The notes: generated from the sequence alone by a model not told the origin. 64,000 nt of DNA from Flavobacterium antarcticum DSM 19726 (GCF_000419685.1 NZ_ATTM01000003.1:372846-436845), one strand, 5' to 3'. Counted from the stretch's first letter, positions 1-9,422 are shown. Translations and numbers: made by a program.

Positions 1-456
1 AAATGAGTTTAGTGGATCTAATCGGTTTGCACTTCCAAGAAGCACTACCTTTCGAATATTTGCACCAGATACGTTACGATACTTTCGTAGGAAATAATAT
101 ATGAAAATTTTCAAACTACCTACTACTAAAATTGACGCGGTAGTATATAAAAGAATTTCTTTAGCATTTGAATCGTTGCTGTAAATTCCGAAAAAAGCGA
201 AACAAAAAATTGTAAATAAAGCAAATTGTTTTAAAATTTGATTTCCAATAGCTATAACTTTGGTAAAACGATAGACTTCGTAAAACCCAATATTTAATGC
301 AATAATTATCCACGAAAGTGAAATAAAAATAATAAAATAGATAGTAGAAGCCATCTCTGACAGAATTAGAAAAGCAAATGTATTTATTATTGCAAAATCC
401 AAAATGTAAGAAAACGGTCGGATATAGGCTGAATATCTACCGGTTTTAGTCTTCAT
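1..456 (-). CDS. Sugar-1-phosphate transferase (undecaprenyl-phosphate glycosyl-1-P transferase type), N-terminal part
   Basis: The reading frame opens with ATG at 456 and stays open for 152 codons to the left edge, so the gene is partial. The translation has four likely membrane segments (about residues 17-36, 38-58, 76-93 and 100-123). A basic stretch and a Rossmann-like strand VVLLGSA (about 137-143) follow. This layout matches the N-terminal half of WcaJ/WbaP-type enzymes, which load the first sugar phosphate onto undecaprenyl phosphate. The catalytic C-terminal domain would lie outside the window, so substrate and identity are inferred. It starts 3 bases after the stop of the UDP-glucuronate decarboxylase gene and is read in the same direction, as expected for the end of a polysaccharide operon. 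Confidence 0.65.
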   Translation of the reverse strand, partial: MKTKTGRYSAYIRPFSYILDFAIINTFAFLILSEMASTIYFIIFISLSWIIIALNIGFYEVYRFTKVIAIGNQILKQFALFTIFCFAFFGIYSNDSNAKEILLYTTASILVVGSLKIFIYYFLRKYRNVSGANIRKVVLLGSANRLDPLNSF

Positions 457-459
457 TTT

Positions 460-1443
460 CTAGTTATTATAATTGGAGAAATCTTTGTGGTCTTCTTTCA
501 GCAACTCATCTGTAGAAAGTGATTTGAAATAATCATAAGTAATTTTCATCCCTTCTGCTCGACCTACTTTAGGTTCCCAGCCTAAAATTTCTCTCGCTTT
601 AGTAATATCAGGTTGACGTTGCAAAGGATCATTCATTGGTAAAGGCTGGTAAACAATTTTCTGCTTAGTACCCGTAAGTTTGATGATTTCTTCGGCGAAG
701 TCTTTAATTGTAATTTCATCCGGGTTTCCAACATTAACAGGTAACGAATAATCTGAATGTAAGAGCCTGAAAATTCCTTCTACTTGATCACTTACATAGC
801 AAAAAGAACGCGTTTGCATTCCGTCACCAAAAATAGTTAAATCTTCACCACGTAATGCTTGACCTATAAAAGCTGGAATTACACGTCCGTCATTTAAACG
901 CATTCTTGGGCCGTAGGTATTGAATATACGTAAGATTCGAGTTTCAACACCATGAAATGTATGGTACGCCATCGTAATTGATTCTTGAAAACGTTTAGCT
1001 TCGTCATAAACTCCTCTTGGTCCAATGGTGTTTACATTTCCGTAGTATTCCTCTGTTTGTGGGTGAACTAATGGATCTCCATAAATTTCAGATGTAGAGG
1101 CAATTAAAATTCGTGCATTTTTAACACGAGCTAAACCTAGTAAGTTATGTGTTCCCAACGAGCCTACTTTCAACGTTTGAATAGGAATTTTTAAATAATC
1201 AATTGGACTTGCCGGAGAAGCAAAGTGCAGAATGTAATCTAATTTTCCTGGAATATTTACAAATTTAGTAATATCGTGGTGGTAAAATTCAAAATGTTCA
1301 AGCTTGAATAAATGTTCAATGTTTTTTAAATCACCTGTAATAAGATTATCCATTCCTATTACATGATACCCTTCCGCTATAAAACGATCGCACAAATGAG
1401 AGCCTAAAAATCCCGCAGCTCCTGTAATAAGTATTTTCTTCAT
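460..1443 (-). CDS. UDP-glucuronate decarboxylase (UDP-xylose synthase type SDR)
   Basis: This 327-residue extended short-chain dehydrogenase probably converts UDP-glucuronate to UDP-xylose in the cytoplasm, supplying a pentose for surface polysaccharide. The NAD-binding motif GAAGFLGSH is at residues 8-16. The catalytic set is visible as STSE (116-119) and YDEAK (Tyr146, Lys150). The segments ASPASPIDY and FNTYGPRM are characteristic of the UXS group, and the length is normal for the family. It lies 3 bases downstream of an O-antigen ligase-like gene and 3 bases upstream of the sugar transferase, so it is probably co-transcribed. A dTDP-glucose or UDP-galactose dehydratase/epimerase is less likely given the ASPASP loop. 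Confidence 0.9.
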   Translation of the reverse strand: MKKILITGAAGFLGSHLCDRFIAEGYHVIGMDNLITGDLKNIEHLFKLEHFEFYHHDITKFVNIPGKLDYILHFASPASPIDYLKIPIQTLKVGSLGTHNLLGLARVKNARILIASTSEIYGDPLVHPQTEEYYGNVNTIGPRGVYDEAKRFQESITMAYHTFHGVETRILRIFNTYGPRMRLNDGRVIPAFIGQALRGEDLTIFGDGMQTRSFCYVSDQVEGIFRLLHSDYSLPVNVGNPDEITIKDFAEEIIKLTGTKQKIVYQPLPMNDPLQRQPDITKAREILGWEPKVGRAEGMKITYDYFKSLSTDELLKEDHKDFSNYNN

Positions 1444-1446
1444 TCT

Positions 1447-2748
1447 TTACGCTTTTACTTTAATTGGTTTTATATGTTCCATTGAATTAAATATGCAATA
1501 TAAAACAATGAAAAATATAATTCCTCGTTGCCTGCAAAACATGGATTCTGTCAAAAGTAATATTATCATCGTTACCGCAAACACAAGATGCAAAAAATTT
1601 TGATTATAAATGGCATTTTTTAAATTTACTAGTAACATTAAAATTAATGTTAGAAAACCAAAAAAACCTAATTCTGCAAATGTTTGAATATACTGATTGT
1701 GAAAATTGAATATTTTATATCCTAACGATAGTTGATGCTCTTCCACTTTTTTCTCAATTTCAGGTTGGGAAGCCCCTAAGCCAAATCCTGTGAAAAAAAT
1801 ATTCTGTTCGTCAAGCATTTCTTTAAATACTCTTACTTGAAAAACTCGTAAGGCAGTTCCAGGAAAAAAGTTATTTTGTTGGAAGTCTTGTCTATTCCAA
1901 GCCTCCTCAATTGTAATATTATTTTCTCGCTTCTCTTGCTCAGAAATATTTTTATTTAAAATGTTATCAACAAATGCAGTTTCAGATTTTGACAATAAGC
2001 GATCTTTTATCTCTTCGCTCGAAGCTACTGAAACTAGAAAAAATAGAAAAAAGGCAAAAACGGTAATTACTTTTACACCTTGATGCGTTTTAGAGAAAAA
2101 AATATAATAACAAATTAATAAAATTAAATCAATAAAGAAGAGGCTTCTTGAAGAAAGTAAAAAAACGAAAAGCAACAATGTAAACATCGCCAATCTTTCA
2201 ATACTATTTTTTATTTCAAGTGAAACGAAGTAAAACATTGCAAAAGAGGCAAATGATGCCATATATATTGCATTTAAGTCAAGAGATACTAATTCATGGG
2301 AAAAAAAGACATTAGGATTTTGTGTAGCTGTAAATTTATAAATCGCTAAAATGAAAAAATACACAGCATAAAAAACCATGCTGTAACTAAATATCTTGAA
2401 AATTTTAGAAATGTTATTCGTATCCAATTTAGGAATGACTAGAAAAGCAGCAGGAATTAGTAAGAAAATTATTGATTTCTTAAGAGCCGAAAGCGTTGCA
2501 TCATAATCATTGGTCCATATAAGAGACAACATCATAATCGCGTAAAGAAGGATTGGTAAAATTAATGCTTTATTGAAAGAAAAATTCCAGTATTTAAAAT
2601 TTACAATAACACTTACTAGGAAAATAATAACTGAAATGCTTCCGACGGCAAAATTTAATGGTAAAGTTACGATAAGCAACGCTAAAAAATAAATGTGTCG
2701 ATTAGGGTCGGATAATTCTGATTTCATATGTAGGAAAAAATCTTTCAT
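1447..2748 (-). CDS. O-antigen ligase / Wzy-type polymerase family membrane protein (copy 1 of 3)
   Basis: This is a 433-residue protein of hydrophobic segments along its length, interrupted by a long hydrophilic loop at about residues 245-340. The motif FHNQYIQTFAELGFFG near the C-terminus is the conserved loop and helix signature of the Wzy_C/WaaL family. These proteins join oligosaccharide units or transfer polymer to lipid A or other carriers on the outer face of the inner membrane. Ligase and polymerase cannot be separated by sequence alone. Two other genes in this cluster (3959-5185 and 6782-8203) encode the same family. It sits between a GT4 gene and the decarboxylase gene, all read leftwards. 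Confidence 0.8.
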   Translation of the reverse strand: MKDFFLHMKSELSDPNRHIYFLALLIVTLPLNFAVGSISVIIFLVSVIVNFKYWNFSFNKALILPILLYAIMMLSLIWTNDYDATLSALKKSIIFLLIPAAFLVIPKLDTNNISKIFKIFSYSMVFYAVYFFILAIYKFTATQNPNVFFSHELVSLDLNAIYMASFASFAMFYFVSLEIKNSIERLAMFTLLLFVFLLSSRSLFFIDLILLICYYIFFSKTHQGVKVITVFAFFLFFLVSVASSEEIKDRLLSKSETAFVDNILNKNISEQEKRENNITIEEAWNRQDFQQNNFFPGTALRVFQVRVFKEMLDEQNIFFTGFGLGASQPEIEKKVEEHQLSLGYKIFNFHNQYIQTFAELGFFGFLTLILMLLVNLKNAIYNQNFLHLVFAVTMIILLLTESMFCRQRGIIFFIVLYCIFNSMEHIKPIKVKA

Positions 2749-2794
2749 TTAAACATGTGTTATATTGGCGATGATTTTAAAATTATATAAGCGT

Positions 2795-3895
2795 TTAATT
2801 ACAATTTAAATGGTGAAGATCACATTTTTCTTTGATGTACAATCTAATTTGCTCTTCAAATTTAGTCTTTGAAAACCGCAATGCGTTATTTCTAACCTCA
2901 ACCGGGTAAAATTTGATTTTTTCAAATTGCAGTATTGCGTTTTTAAGCGATTCTACAGATTGTTCTTTAAAAAAAACACCTGTTTGTAAATCGATTACTG
3001 TTTCCAAAACACCTCCTTCTGCATAAGCGATTACAGGAGTTCCGCAAGCTTGTGCTTCAATTGTTGCGATACCAAATGCTTCAACACCCATTTGAATAAA
3101 TCCTTTCGCTTTTTGAATATACTGGCTCACTTCTTCCGCTTTTAAAAACCCTTTGAAAACAATATTTTCTGCTGCAGTACTTTTCAATGTAGAGAGTAGA
3201 CTACCATCTCCTATCACTATTAATTTTCTACCAGAATCGTTGAACGCTTTAATTACAATATCAAATTTTTTCACATGAACTACTCGACCCACAATTATAT
3301 AATAATTTTCTTTAATTATTTCTAAAGGAAAATATTGCAATTCTACAGGTGGATAAATAACGGTAGATTCTCTATTATATTTTTCTTTTATCCATTTTTT
3401 CACAAATAAGGAATTAGCAATTATATAATCAGGACGTTGGGCTTGCTTTACATCAATCTTCCTCAAAATGTAAATCAGTGGATAAAAAACAGGCTTAAAA
3501 ATTCCAAAAAATAATTTACTATCTTCCCAAATATAATTAAAATTTCGAGCCTGAAAATAACTAATATGTAGTTGATTTATATTTGATTTGCGAACTCCTT
3601 TTGCGACTGCATGAGAAGAAGAGAATATGAGTTGTGCATCTTTATCAATTTTAATTCTATCAATTAAAATATGGAAAGTAAAAAAGAATAATCTAAATTT
3701 ATTTTTAGTGTATTTTAAAATTGTTTCTTCAATAATTGAATCTTTTTGAGGAAAAATCTGACGCAATTCCTCAGTTTTCATCGTATTAATCAGTGTAAAA
3801 GACTTGTCAAAAGAAACAATTTTTTCGATTGTAGAGATGACTCTCTCGGCTCCACCAAACTTATCCAACCAATCTATTACAAAAACCTTTTTCAA
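2795..3895 (-). CDS. Family 4 glycosyltransferase
   Basis: This is a 366-residue GT-B fold glycosyltransferase that would add a sugar to a growing lipid-linked glycan at the cytoplasmic membrane. The N-terminal segment DWLDKFGGAERV is the glycine-rich acceptor-side loop of the family. The C-terminal domain carries the E-x7-E signature (Glu272 and Glu280 in VEAFGIATIE), followed by ACGTPVIAYAEGG. The start codon is TTG at 3895. It is the first possible start after an in-frame stop and gives the expected N-terminus (MKKVFVIDW). A -7-like element lies about 22 bases upstream. Donor and acceptor sugars cannot be read from the sequence. Confidence 0.85.
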   Translation of the reverse strand: MKKVFVIDWLDKFGGAERVISTIEKIVSFDKSFTLINTMKTEELRQIFPQKDSIIEETILKYTKNKFRLFFFTFHILIDRIKIDKDAQLIFSSSHAVAKGVRKSNINQLHISYFQARNFNYIWEDSKLFFGIFKPVFYPLIYILRKIDVKQAQRPDYIIANSLFVKKWIKEKYNRESTVIYPPVELQYFPLEIIKENYYIIVGRVVHVKKFDIVIKAFNDSGRKLIVIGDGSLLSTLKSTAAENIVFKGFLKAEEVSQYIQKAKGFIQMGVEAFGIATIEAQACGTPVIAYAEGGVLETVIDLQTGVFFKEQSVESLKNAILQFEKIKFYPVEVRNNALRFSKTKFEEQIRLYIKEKCDLHHLNCN

Positions 3896-3916
3896 AATTA
3901 CTTTTTAATTGTTAGG

Positions 3917-3924
3917 CAAATATA
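3917..3924 (-). promoter_or_regulatory. Putative -7 promoter element for the GT4 gene
   Basis: Read on the minus strand this is TATATTTG, matching the Bacteroidota TAnnTTTG -7 consensus. It lies about 22 bases before the TTG start. No convincing TTG element is seen at the usual 19-base spacing. Confidence 0.4.
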
Positions 3925-3958
3925 GCTTTTTTAAGCTACTGGTAAATAACTATAAGTA

Positions 3959-5185
3959 CTATTCACACTTACTTATCGCATGTTCTCGCTTGCTATTAAA
4001 CTCAGGTATATTAATTAAAACTATTAATAATGCAAAAAAGTATACACCTATTTGACGATAAAGCACATTTTCAACAACAAGAAAAAGAAGCACGGAAATT
4101 ATGATTGCAGTCGCGAAATAATTTTTTCTTCCCCTATAAAGTTGGACGATAAAAAAAGTAAATAATAAAAAAAATCCTAAAAATCCTGATGTTAGAAAAG
4201 TACCTATGAACTGATTATGTGTATTTAAATCTGTTTCTATAAAAAAGTTAGCACGGTGCTTATTATCAATTGTTGTCACATAGCAATCCGCCAAAAGTTC
4301 GTCTGATTTTCGTTCTGATTCTAATCCAAAAAATTTATCAAAAGTAGGTGATTTGACAATAGAATAACTGCATGGCCAAATTATAAATCGCGGTTCATGT
4401 CGTTTAAATTTCTCTATTGATTCTCCATAGTCACTTGTAATAAATAGTCTCTCTTGTAAATTTTTATTTAAACCAATTAGTACTATTATCACAAGTAAAA
4501 AGATGGAAAGGTAAATTAGTAGTTTTTTTGTAGCTATTTTTAAGTAGAATAAAACATAAAGAAACAAAACAGTGCCCAATGTAAGTATTGACATTCTCGC
4601 AGAAATCAGAAAAATTGTAACAATTATATATAGACAATACAAGGTGACTATAAATTTAATCTTTGGAATTTTAGTAGCCATAAAAACAGCAATTAATGCT
4701 GAAATTATTAAGAAAAACCCTAAGTAAGGACGCTCCATATATAAAATTTCATTTACCGATGTGCCTTCAAACGGCAAAAATTCGTTGAATTTTAAATAAT
4801 TAGAAAAAACACCGTATAGTGCCCGAGTAGAAATAATAAATCCGCAGATAACAATTGCAATGAGTATTTTATAGAAATCTTGAACTTTTAATATCAATAG
4901 AGGAATTAGAATTATAGGCAATAACAAACTGTATTTATTTTCACCTATCGTGCCCGTAAAAAGCCCTTTAATCAGCCAATATAAAAGTAATATTCCTAAA
5001 AAAACGAACTGGGGTTGCAGTAGTCTAGAGAAATCTAGTTTTTGTATCCTTTTGTAGTCAATTATAAAAAACAGTGTTAATGCAATCAATAGCACATTAG
5101 GAAGTTTTAACGAAAAAGGAATTGCTAAAATTAGTATGCAGAACAAATAGTCATATAAAGAGCCTTTAGAAACGGTTAAATTCAT
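3959..5185 (-). CDS. O-antigen ligase / Wzy-type polymerase family membrane protein (copy 2 of 3)
   Basis: This is a 408-residue polytopic membrane protein with roughly ten hydrophobic helices. A long periplasmic-type loop at about residues 245-325 ends in NTHNQFIGTFLTSGFLG, the histidine-containing signature of the Wzy_C/WaaL family. It is expected to act on undecaprenyl-linked glycans at the periplasmic face of the inner membrane. It begins with ATG at 5185 and ends 63 bases before the GT4 gene. A -7-like element lies 27 bases upstream, so this gene may head its own transcription unit. Ligase versus polymerase is unresolved. Confidence 0.8.
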   Translation of the reverse strand: MNLTVSKGSLYDYLFCILILAIPFSLKLPNVLLIALTLFFIIDYKRIQKLDFSRLLQPQFVFLGILLLYWLIKGLFTGTIGENKYSLLLPIILIPLLILKVQDFYKILIAIVICGFIISTRALYGVFSNYLKFNEFLPFEGTSVNEILYMERPYLGFFLIISALIAVFMATKIPKIKFIVTLYCLYIIVTIFLISARMSILTLGTVLFLYVLFYLKIATKKLLIYLSIFLLVIIVLIGLNKNLQERLFITSDYGESIEKFKRHEPRFIIWPCSYSIVKSPTFDKFFGLESERKSDELLADCYVTTIDNKHRANFFIETDLNTHNQFIGTFLTSGFLGFFLLFTFFIVQLYRGRKNYFATAIIISVLLFLVVENVLYRQIGVYFFALLIVLINIPEFNSKREHAISKCE

Positions 5186-5211
5186 TATACAATCTTAAAA
5201 TAATTACGTTT

Positions 5212-5219
5212 CAAATTTA
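5212..5219 (-). promoter_or_regulatory. Putative -7 promoter element upstream of the second O-antigen ligase-like gene
   Basis: On the minus strand this reads TAAATTTG, an exact match to TAnnTTTG. It is 26 bases before the ATG at 5185. No -33 TTG at the standard spacing is evident. Confidence 0.4.
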
Positions 5220-5302
5220 AAATTTTTTTCAAGAAATGGAAACTATAATTTAGTATAATTGAAACAATTAGAGTTTTTATTTTTACTAAAATAAAATTTT
5301 GG

Positions 5303-5310
5303 TATTTTTG
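5303..5310 (+). promoter_or_regulatory. Putative -7 promoter element for the duplicated-domain lipoprotein gene
   Basis: The sequence TATTTTTG matches the TAnnTTTG consensus and lies 51 bases before the ATG at 5362. It sits in the 176-base divergent gap between two genes read away from each other. The -33 element is not clear. Confidence 0.4.
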
Positions 5311-5361
5311 AAATAAAATATCACTTTTGCACAAGATATTAATTTAATCAAAATCGTTCCA

Positions 5362-5937
5362 ATGAAAAAAATAATTTTAGGTGTATCTGTTCTATTGATT
5401 ACACTTTTTTCATGTAAAAATGAAAATACAACTGATGGTCAAGCTGCCATAACTACTGCAGAGAAACCTCTTACAGAATTAGAAAAACTTGAAGGCAAAG
5501 TAATTAATACAGAAAATGGTGAATGGTATGTTGTCAAGGATGGTTTGAGATGGAAGGTTTCTTCTGAACAAGCAACGACAGATTACTTAAAATCTATCGA
5601 AGATGGGAATAATTATGTAATAAAGAATGTTCCATCAGCTTTGGCAGACCAACTTCCTATTGGAGGTGAAATTTTACCGAAAGTGATTTTTAAAGATCAA
5701 TCTTCTGATGAAATTTACAATAACAAAGTGGTCGAAACTTCTACTGGCGAATGGTTTATAATAAAAGAAGGTGAACGATGGAGAGTTGATTCAGAGCCAG
5801 CAACTACAGATTATCTTAAATCCATAGAAAATGGTAAGAATAATATTATAAAAAATGTTCCATTAGAGATAATTCAAGAATTTCCAGTTGTGGGAAAAGT
5901 TTTGCCAAATCTTAATTATAAAAGAGACCAAAAGTAG
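5362..5937 (+). CDS. Lipoprotein with two tandem copies of an uncharacterised ~65-residue domain
   Basis: This is a 191-residue secreted lipoprotein. The signal peptide ends in the lipobox LITLFSC (Cys at about residue 19), so it should be lipid-anchored. The mature part is an internal duplication. Each copy reads G-x-V-x-(N/T)T-x-(N/T)GEW(Y/F)-x-(V/I)K-x-G-x-RW(K/R)V, followed by ATTDYLKSIE(D/N)G, about residues 49-108 and 121-182. I do not recognise the domain. It is read against the surrounding polysaccharide genes and is followed 48 bases later by a GT2 gene in the same direction. A role in envelope polysaccharide handling is only suggested by that position. Confidence 0.7.
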   Translation: MKKIILGVSVLLITLFSCKNENTTDGQAAITTAEKPLTELEKLEGKVINTENGEWYVVKDGLRWKVSSEQATTDYLKSIEDGNNYVIKNVPSALADQLPIGGEILPKVIFKDQSSDEIYNNKVVETSTGEWFIIKEGERWRVDSEPATTDYLKSIENGKNNIIKNVPLEIIQEFPVVGKVLPNLNYKRDQK

Positions 5938-5985
5938 TTTAATACCCAATTAAAAATTCGTATAAATCTACCTTAATTTTAAATC

Positions 5986-6804
5986 ATGATAAAAAAGTCA
6001 GTTGACTGCAATATAATTGTTTTAATGTCTCATTATAATGATAATGACCGATTGATTAAATGCCTTTCTTCATTCAGAGAAGAAATTGCTGTAGATGTTC
6101 TTATAGTGGATGATGGGAGTGTCATTAAACCTTCCGAGGAAGAACTTCAGCTCTATTTTAAGGTTGGAAAAGTAAATTTGGTTCAAATGAAGCAGAATTC
6201 GGGATGTGGTAAGGCGAGAAATCATGGATTAGAAATTATTTCTCAACTTGATTATAAATACATCGGAACAATGGATTCAGATGATTTGAATAAAGAAAAC
6301 AGGTTTACTAAGCAATACCGATATTTAGAAGAAAATAACGACGTAAAATTGCTAGGATCTTGGTGCGACTGCATTGATGAAAATGGTATGTTTTTATTTA
6401 CACAAAAATATCCTGTATCCTATAAAAGCATAAAAAATAAAATGTTTTTAAATTCAATGGTGGCGCATCCGACAATGCTTTTTCATTCTTCAATTTTAAG
6501 TAAAATTGGTTTTTTTCAAGAGAAGTATAAAATCGCAGAAGATTATGCTTTTGTATTTAAGGCTAGTAAACATTTTAAAATTGAGAACTATCCAGAGGCC
6601 TTAATATACTACACAATAAATAATAAAGGATATTCGAGTGTTTTTAGAAAGAGACAAGTGAAAGATCGAATCCAAATTATAAAAGACAACTTTTATTTCG
6701 GATTTTATCCCATTTACGGTCTCTTAAGAAATATTCCGCTATTATTTATTTCAAGAAATCTACTCACTTCAATAAAAAAAATTAAGGGCTCTGTTCTACA
6801 ATAG
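5986..6804 (+). CDS. Family 2 glycosyltransferase
   Basis: This is a 272-residue GT-A fold glycosyltransferase. The nucleotide-binding VDDGS is at residues 41-45 and the metal-binding acidic motif MDSDD at 96-100. The segment NSGCGKARNHGL between them is typical of the family. A short hydrophobic C-terminal stretch (about 240-257) may touch the membrane. It probably adds one residue to the repeat unit made by this cluster, though donor and acceptor are unknown. It is read rightwards against most of the cluster, and its last 23 bases overlap the end of the convergent O-antigen ligase-like gene. Confidence 0.85.
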   Translation: MIKKSVDCNIIVLMSHYNDNDRLIKCLSSFREEIAVDVLIVDDGSVIKPSEEELQLYFKVGKVNLVQMKQNSGCGKARNHGLEIISQLDYKYIGTMDSDDLNKENRFTKQYRYLEENNDVKLLGSWCDCIDENGMFLFTQKYPVSYKSIKNKMFLNSMVAHPTMLFHSSILSKIGFFQEKYKIAEDYAFVFKASKHFKIENYPEALIYYTINNKGYSSVFRKRQVKDRIQIIKDNFYFGFYPIYGLLRNIPLLFISRNLLTSIKKIKGSVLQ

Positions 6805-8203
6805 GGCTTTCCGAAATCTTATTTAGAAGAGATATTAAAATTGCCACGCATAACCAAAAACCATATTGTCTAAAAAAATCTGTTTGCATCCAATTTAAAC
6901 TTAAACCTGTAAAACTTAAAATAAGAATAAATCCTAAAATTTTATAGTTCAAGTTACATACTTTGAATAAAAATATGGACTTTTTTATACAATAAAAAAT
7001 AAAAAATAAAAAAATAAAAACACCAACAATTCCTATTTCTGCTAGTAGTCTTGTATACATATTGTATGCTGTTGGAAATGACCTCAAGCTGTTATTTTGA
7101 TACATAACTTTAAATTCCCAATTATTTTTTTTAGCCCAACCTGGATAATGAAATCTTTTATGATAGGTTTCTTGTCCAAAACCTACTCCAATAATGGGAT
7201 TTTCCTTAAAAACCTGTAGTGAAGCATATTGCATACCAAATCTACTTTGATTCGAGATGTTGTTTTTTAGATTTTTACTAAAATTTAAACTTTCGACTTT
7301 TTCATCTACAGCTTGAATCACTTTTTCTCCGTTCATTAGTAGTAGGAATCCAATTGCAATAAATCCATATTTAAAGATGCTAATTACGTTTTTTCTGTAA
7401 TGAGGCATTGAATATAAAATACTTAACAATATGATTACTTGAATTCCAATATTAATCAATGCTGTTCTAGAACCAGAGAAAAAAGTTAAAAATAAGACCA
7501 TTAAAGTAGGAATAAAACGATAACGATTTTTAGATGTCAAAATATAGCTAAACATCCAGCCAGAAACAGTAATTAGATAGTTTCCAAGCGATGGTGCCTC
7601 ATAAGCTACAGATGATATTCGACCATTTATCATATAATTTACATTTAGAAATGGAAAATATTCAAATAATGAAAGAATATTTCTTAAAATATTGATATTA
7701 AAAAAGACAATCAAAGTTTCTATAAAACCATATACAAAAACAAATAGTAACGAAATCAAAAGCACCTTACGTATTTTTAAAAGCAACTGTTCTGCAGTCC
7801 AAACCCGAATTACATTAAAGAAGAAAATTAAAAAGAAGAGTGACGGTATTAAAAGCGAAACATATTGTCGGAAAAACCTATATACACCACTAGTATGTTT
7901 AAAATAATTTTCTGTAACTGTGGCATAATTTAAAAGTGTAGTCAAAAAACACCAAACAAAAAAGAGTAGTAAAATTTGAAACAGTTTATTTCTGTAGGGA
8001 ATTAGTATTTTACCACTTAATAGCACTTCAATTCCTAGAACGAAACAACCTGCCATAAAGAAGAACGCTCCAGCTTCATTTTTATATTCACCGAAAGCTT
8101 CAACGCCTTCAAAATCATTAAACGGAAAGAAAAACCAACCCACCATAAAAAGTAGCGTATAAATTTGACGTAACGTTATAGAATTAGTTGATGTTTTAAG
8201 CAT
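6782..8203 (-). CDS. O-antigen ligase / Wzy-type polymerase family membrane protein (copy 3 of 3)
   Basis: This is a 473-residue polytopic membrane protein with about eleven hydrophobic helices. A large extracytoplasmic loop at about residues 290-385 contains NPIIGVGFGQETY and ends at the segment TAYNMYTRLLAEIGIVG, which fits the Wzy_C/WaaL family pattern. Its start overlaps the end of the flippase gene by 8 bases. That coupling to a Wzx-type flippase makes it the best candidate in the window for the repeat-unit polymerase Wzy, although this is inference from position. Its 3' end overlaps the convergent GT2 gene by 23 bases. Confidence 0.8.
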   Translation of the reverse strand: MLKTSTNSITLRQIYTLLFMVGWFFFPFNDFEGVEAFGEYKNEAGAFFFMAGCFVLGIEVLLSGKILIPYRNKLFQILLLFFVWCFLTTLLNYATVTENYFKHTSGVYRFFRQYVSLLIPSLFFLIFFFNVIRVWTAEQLLLKIRKVLLISLLFVFVYGFIETLIVFFNINILRNILSLFEYFPFLNVNYMINGRISSVAYEAPSLGNYLITVSGWMFSYILTSKNRYRFIPTLMVLFLTFFSGSRTALINIGIQVIILLSILYSMPHYRKNVISIFKYGFIAIGFLLLMNGEKVIQAVDEKVESLNFSKNLKNNISNQSRFGMQYASLQVFKENPIIGVGFGQETYHKRFHYPGWAKKNNWEFKVMYQNNSLRSFPTAYNMYTRLLAEIGIVGVFIFLFFIFYCIKKSIFLFKVCNLNYKILGFILILSFTGLSLNWMQTDFFRQYGFWLCVAILISLLNKISESPIVEQSP

Positions 8204-9410
8204 GATTTAATTGTCTAATAAGGATTTTCTTCATAATAATACATCTTACGAGCCAAATTAATATAATGCATATAACTATCGCTTCTAAAGACTGAAAAAA
8301 AGTGGAACTTCCAATAATTAAAACCGCGAAAAATATAAAAATTAAATTAGCTTTTTGCAGCGATTTGATATTTGTCTTTGCTTCAAAAGCGGAATTAATC
8401 GATGCGGAATATAATCTGACAACACCCATAATTATCAATAAAATAATAACATTTGTGTATTTATCAAAATCAAAATTCAGGCGTTCATATTGGTTTACAA
8501 TGTAGGAAATACCAAACAGCAAAATACCCAACCCACATCCAAGAAGCAGAAATTTTTTATTAAATGCATTAAATATTGAAACACTAAACTCTTTTTTAAA
8601 GAAAATCAATTGTTTAAATCCAATGTAATTTTGAAATATTGAAAATGGTGCTAAAAAGAAATTCGTTAAATAAAAATAGTTTCCAAACTCTTCAACACTG
8701 AATTTATATTCAACCAAAAAACGATCACCAAAAGCCAAAAAAGAAAAAGTGGTGATAGAGATGAAGAACTGAAAAGCGGTAAACATTAAATCTTTCTTTG
8801 AAACATTTTCGTCAAAAATAAATCTAATTTTTTTGAAACAAAATATAAATCCCACTATAAATATAAAAATGGTACTACTTAGAATAGCATTTATAGCATA
8901 GTCAAAAGATACGTTCTTGTAGAAAAAAGCAATTATAGCAATAAAAATTAAAAAAAACCGCCAAAAGTTTGAAACAAATTGTGCGATTACAAAATTAGTG
9001 TTTAAACGAAAAGCATTAAAAATAAAAAGCAATGCCACCATGGATAAGGAAGAAAAATACAATAAAAATTGATTAATATAAACCTCATTAAAATAGAATT
9101 GAAAGCTTAAAATTCCTATTATTGGAGTTATTAAAATAGTCCAACCTACAAGTTTTATCTGAAACTTTTGCGTTGTTATTATATTGTTATTCGACTGGAA
9201 AGAATATCGCAAGAAAATTTGCTCTAAACCCAATAACCCAAGAATATACATCACCGATAAATAGGTCATCAAAATCGAATACTGACCATACTCTAAATCA
9301 GTAAAAATAATTTTAAATAATACATTAGATAAAAAAAAACATCCCGCACCTAGAATTATAAGTACAAATGAAAAATGTTTTTTTCCATGAAAAATAATTG
9401 AATTTAACAA
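8196..9410 (-). CDS. Polysaccharide flippase, Wzx/MATE-like membrane protein
   Basis: This is a 404-residue protein with about twelve hydrophobic helices and a pattern like the polysaccharide biosynthesis (Wzx) family of the MOP superfamily. It would flip undecaprenyl-linked repeat units across the inner membrane. The start appears to be TTG at 9410, giving MLNSIIFHGKKHF; no ATG is available upstream in frame. It lies 12 bases after the rfbD stop and overlaps the downstream polymerase-like gene by 8 bases. The family is weakly conserved, so the assignment rests on topology and on its place in the operon. Confidence 0.72.
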   Translation of the reverse strand: MLNSIIFHGKKHFSFVLIILGAGCFFLSNVLFKIIFTDLEYGQYSILMTYLSVMYILGLLGLEQIFLRYSFQSNNNIITTQKFQIKLVGWTILITPIIGILSFQFYFNEVYINQFLLYFSSLSMVALLFIFNAFRLNTNFVIAQFVSNFWRFFLIFIAIIAFFYKNVSFDYAINAILSSTIFIFIVGFIFCFKKIRFIFDENVSKKDLMFTAFQFFISITTFSFLAFGDRFLVEYKFSVEEFGNYFYLTNFFLAPFSIFQNYIGFKQLIFFKKEFSVSIFNAFNKKFLLLGCGLGILLFGISYIVNQYERLNFDFDKYTNVIILLIIMGVVRLYSASINSAFEAKTNIKSLQKANLIFIFFAVLIIGSSTFFQSLEAIVICIILIWLVRCIIMKKILIRQLNHA

Positions 9411-9422
9411 TTTTTTTGATTT

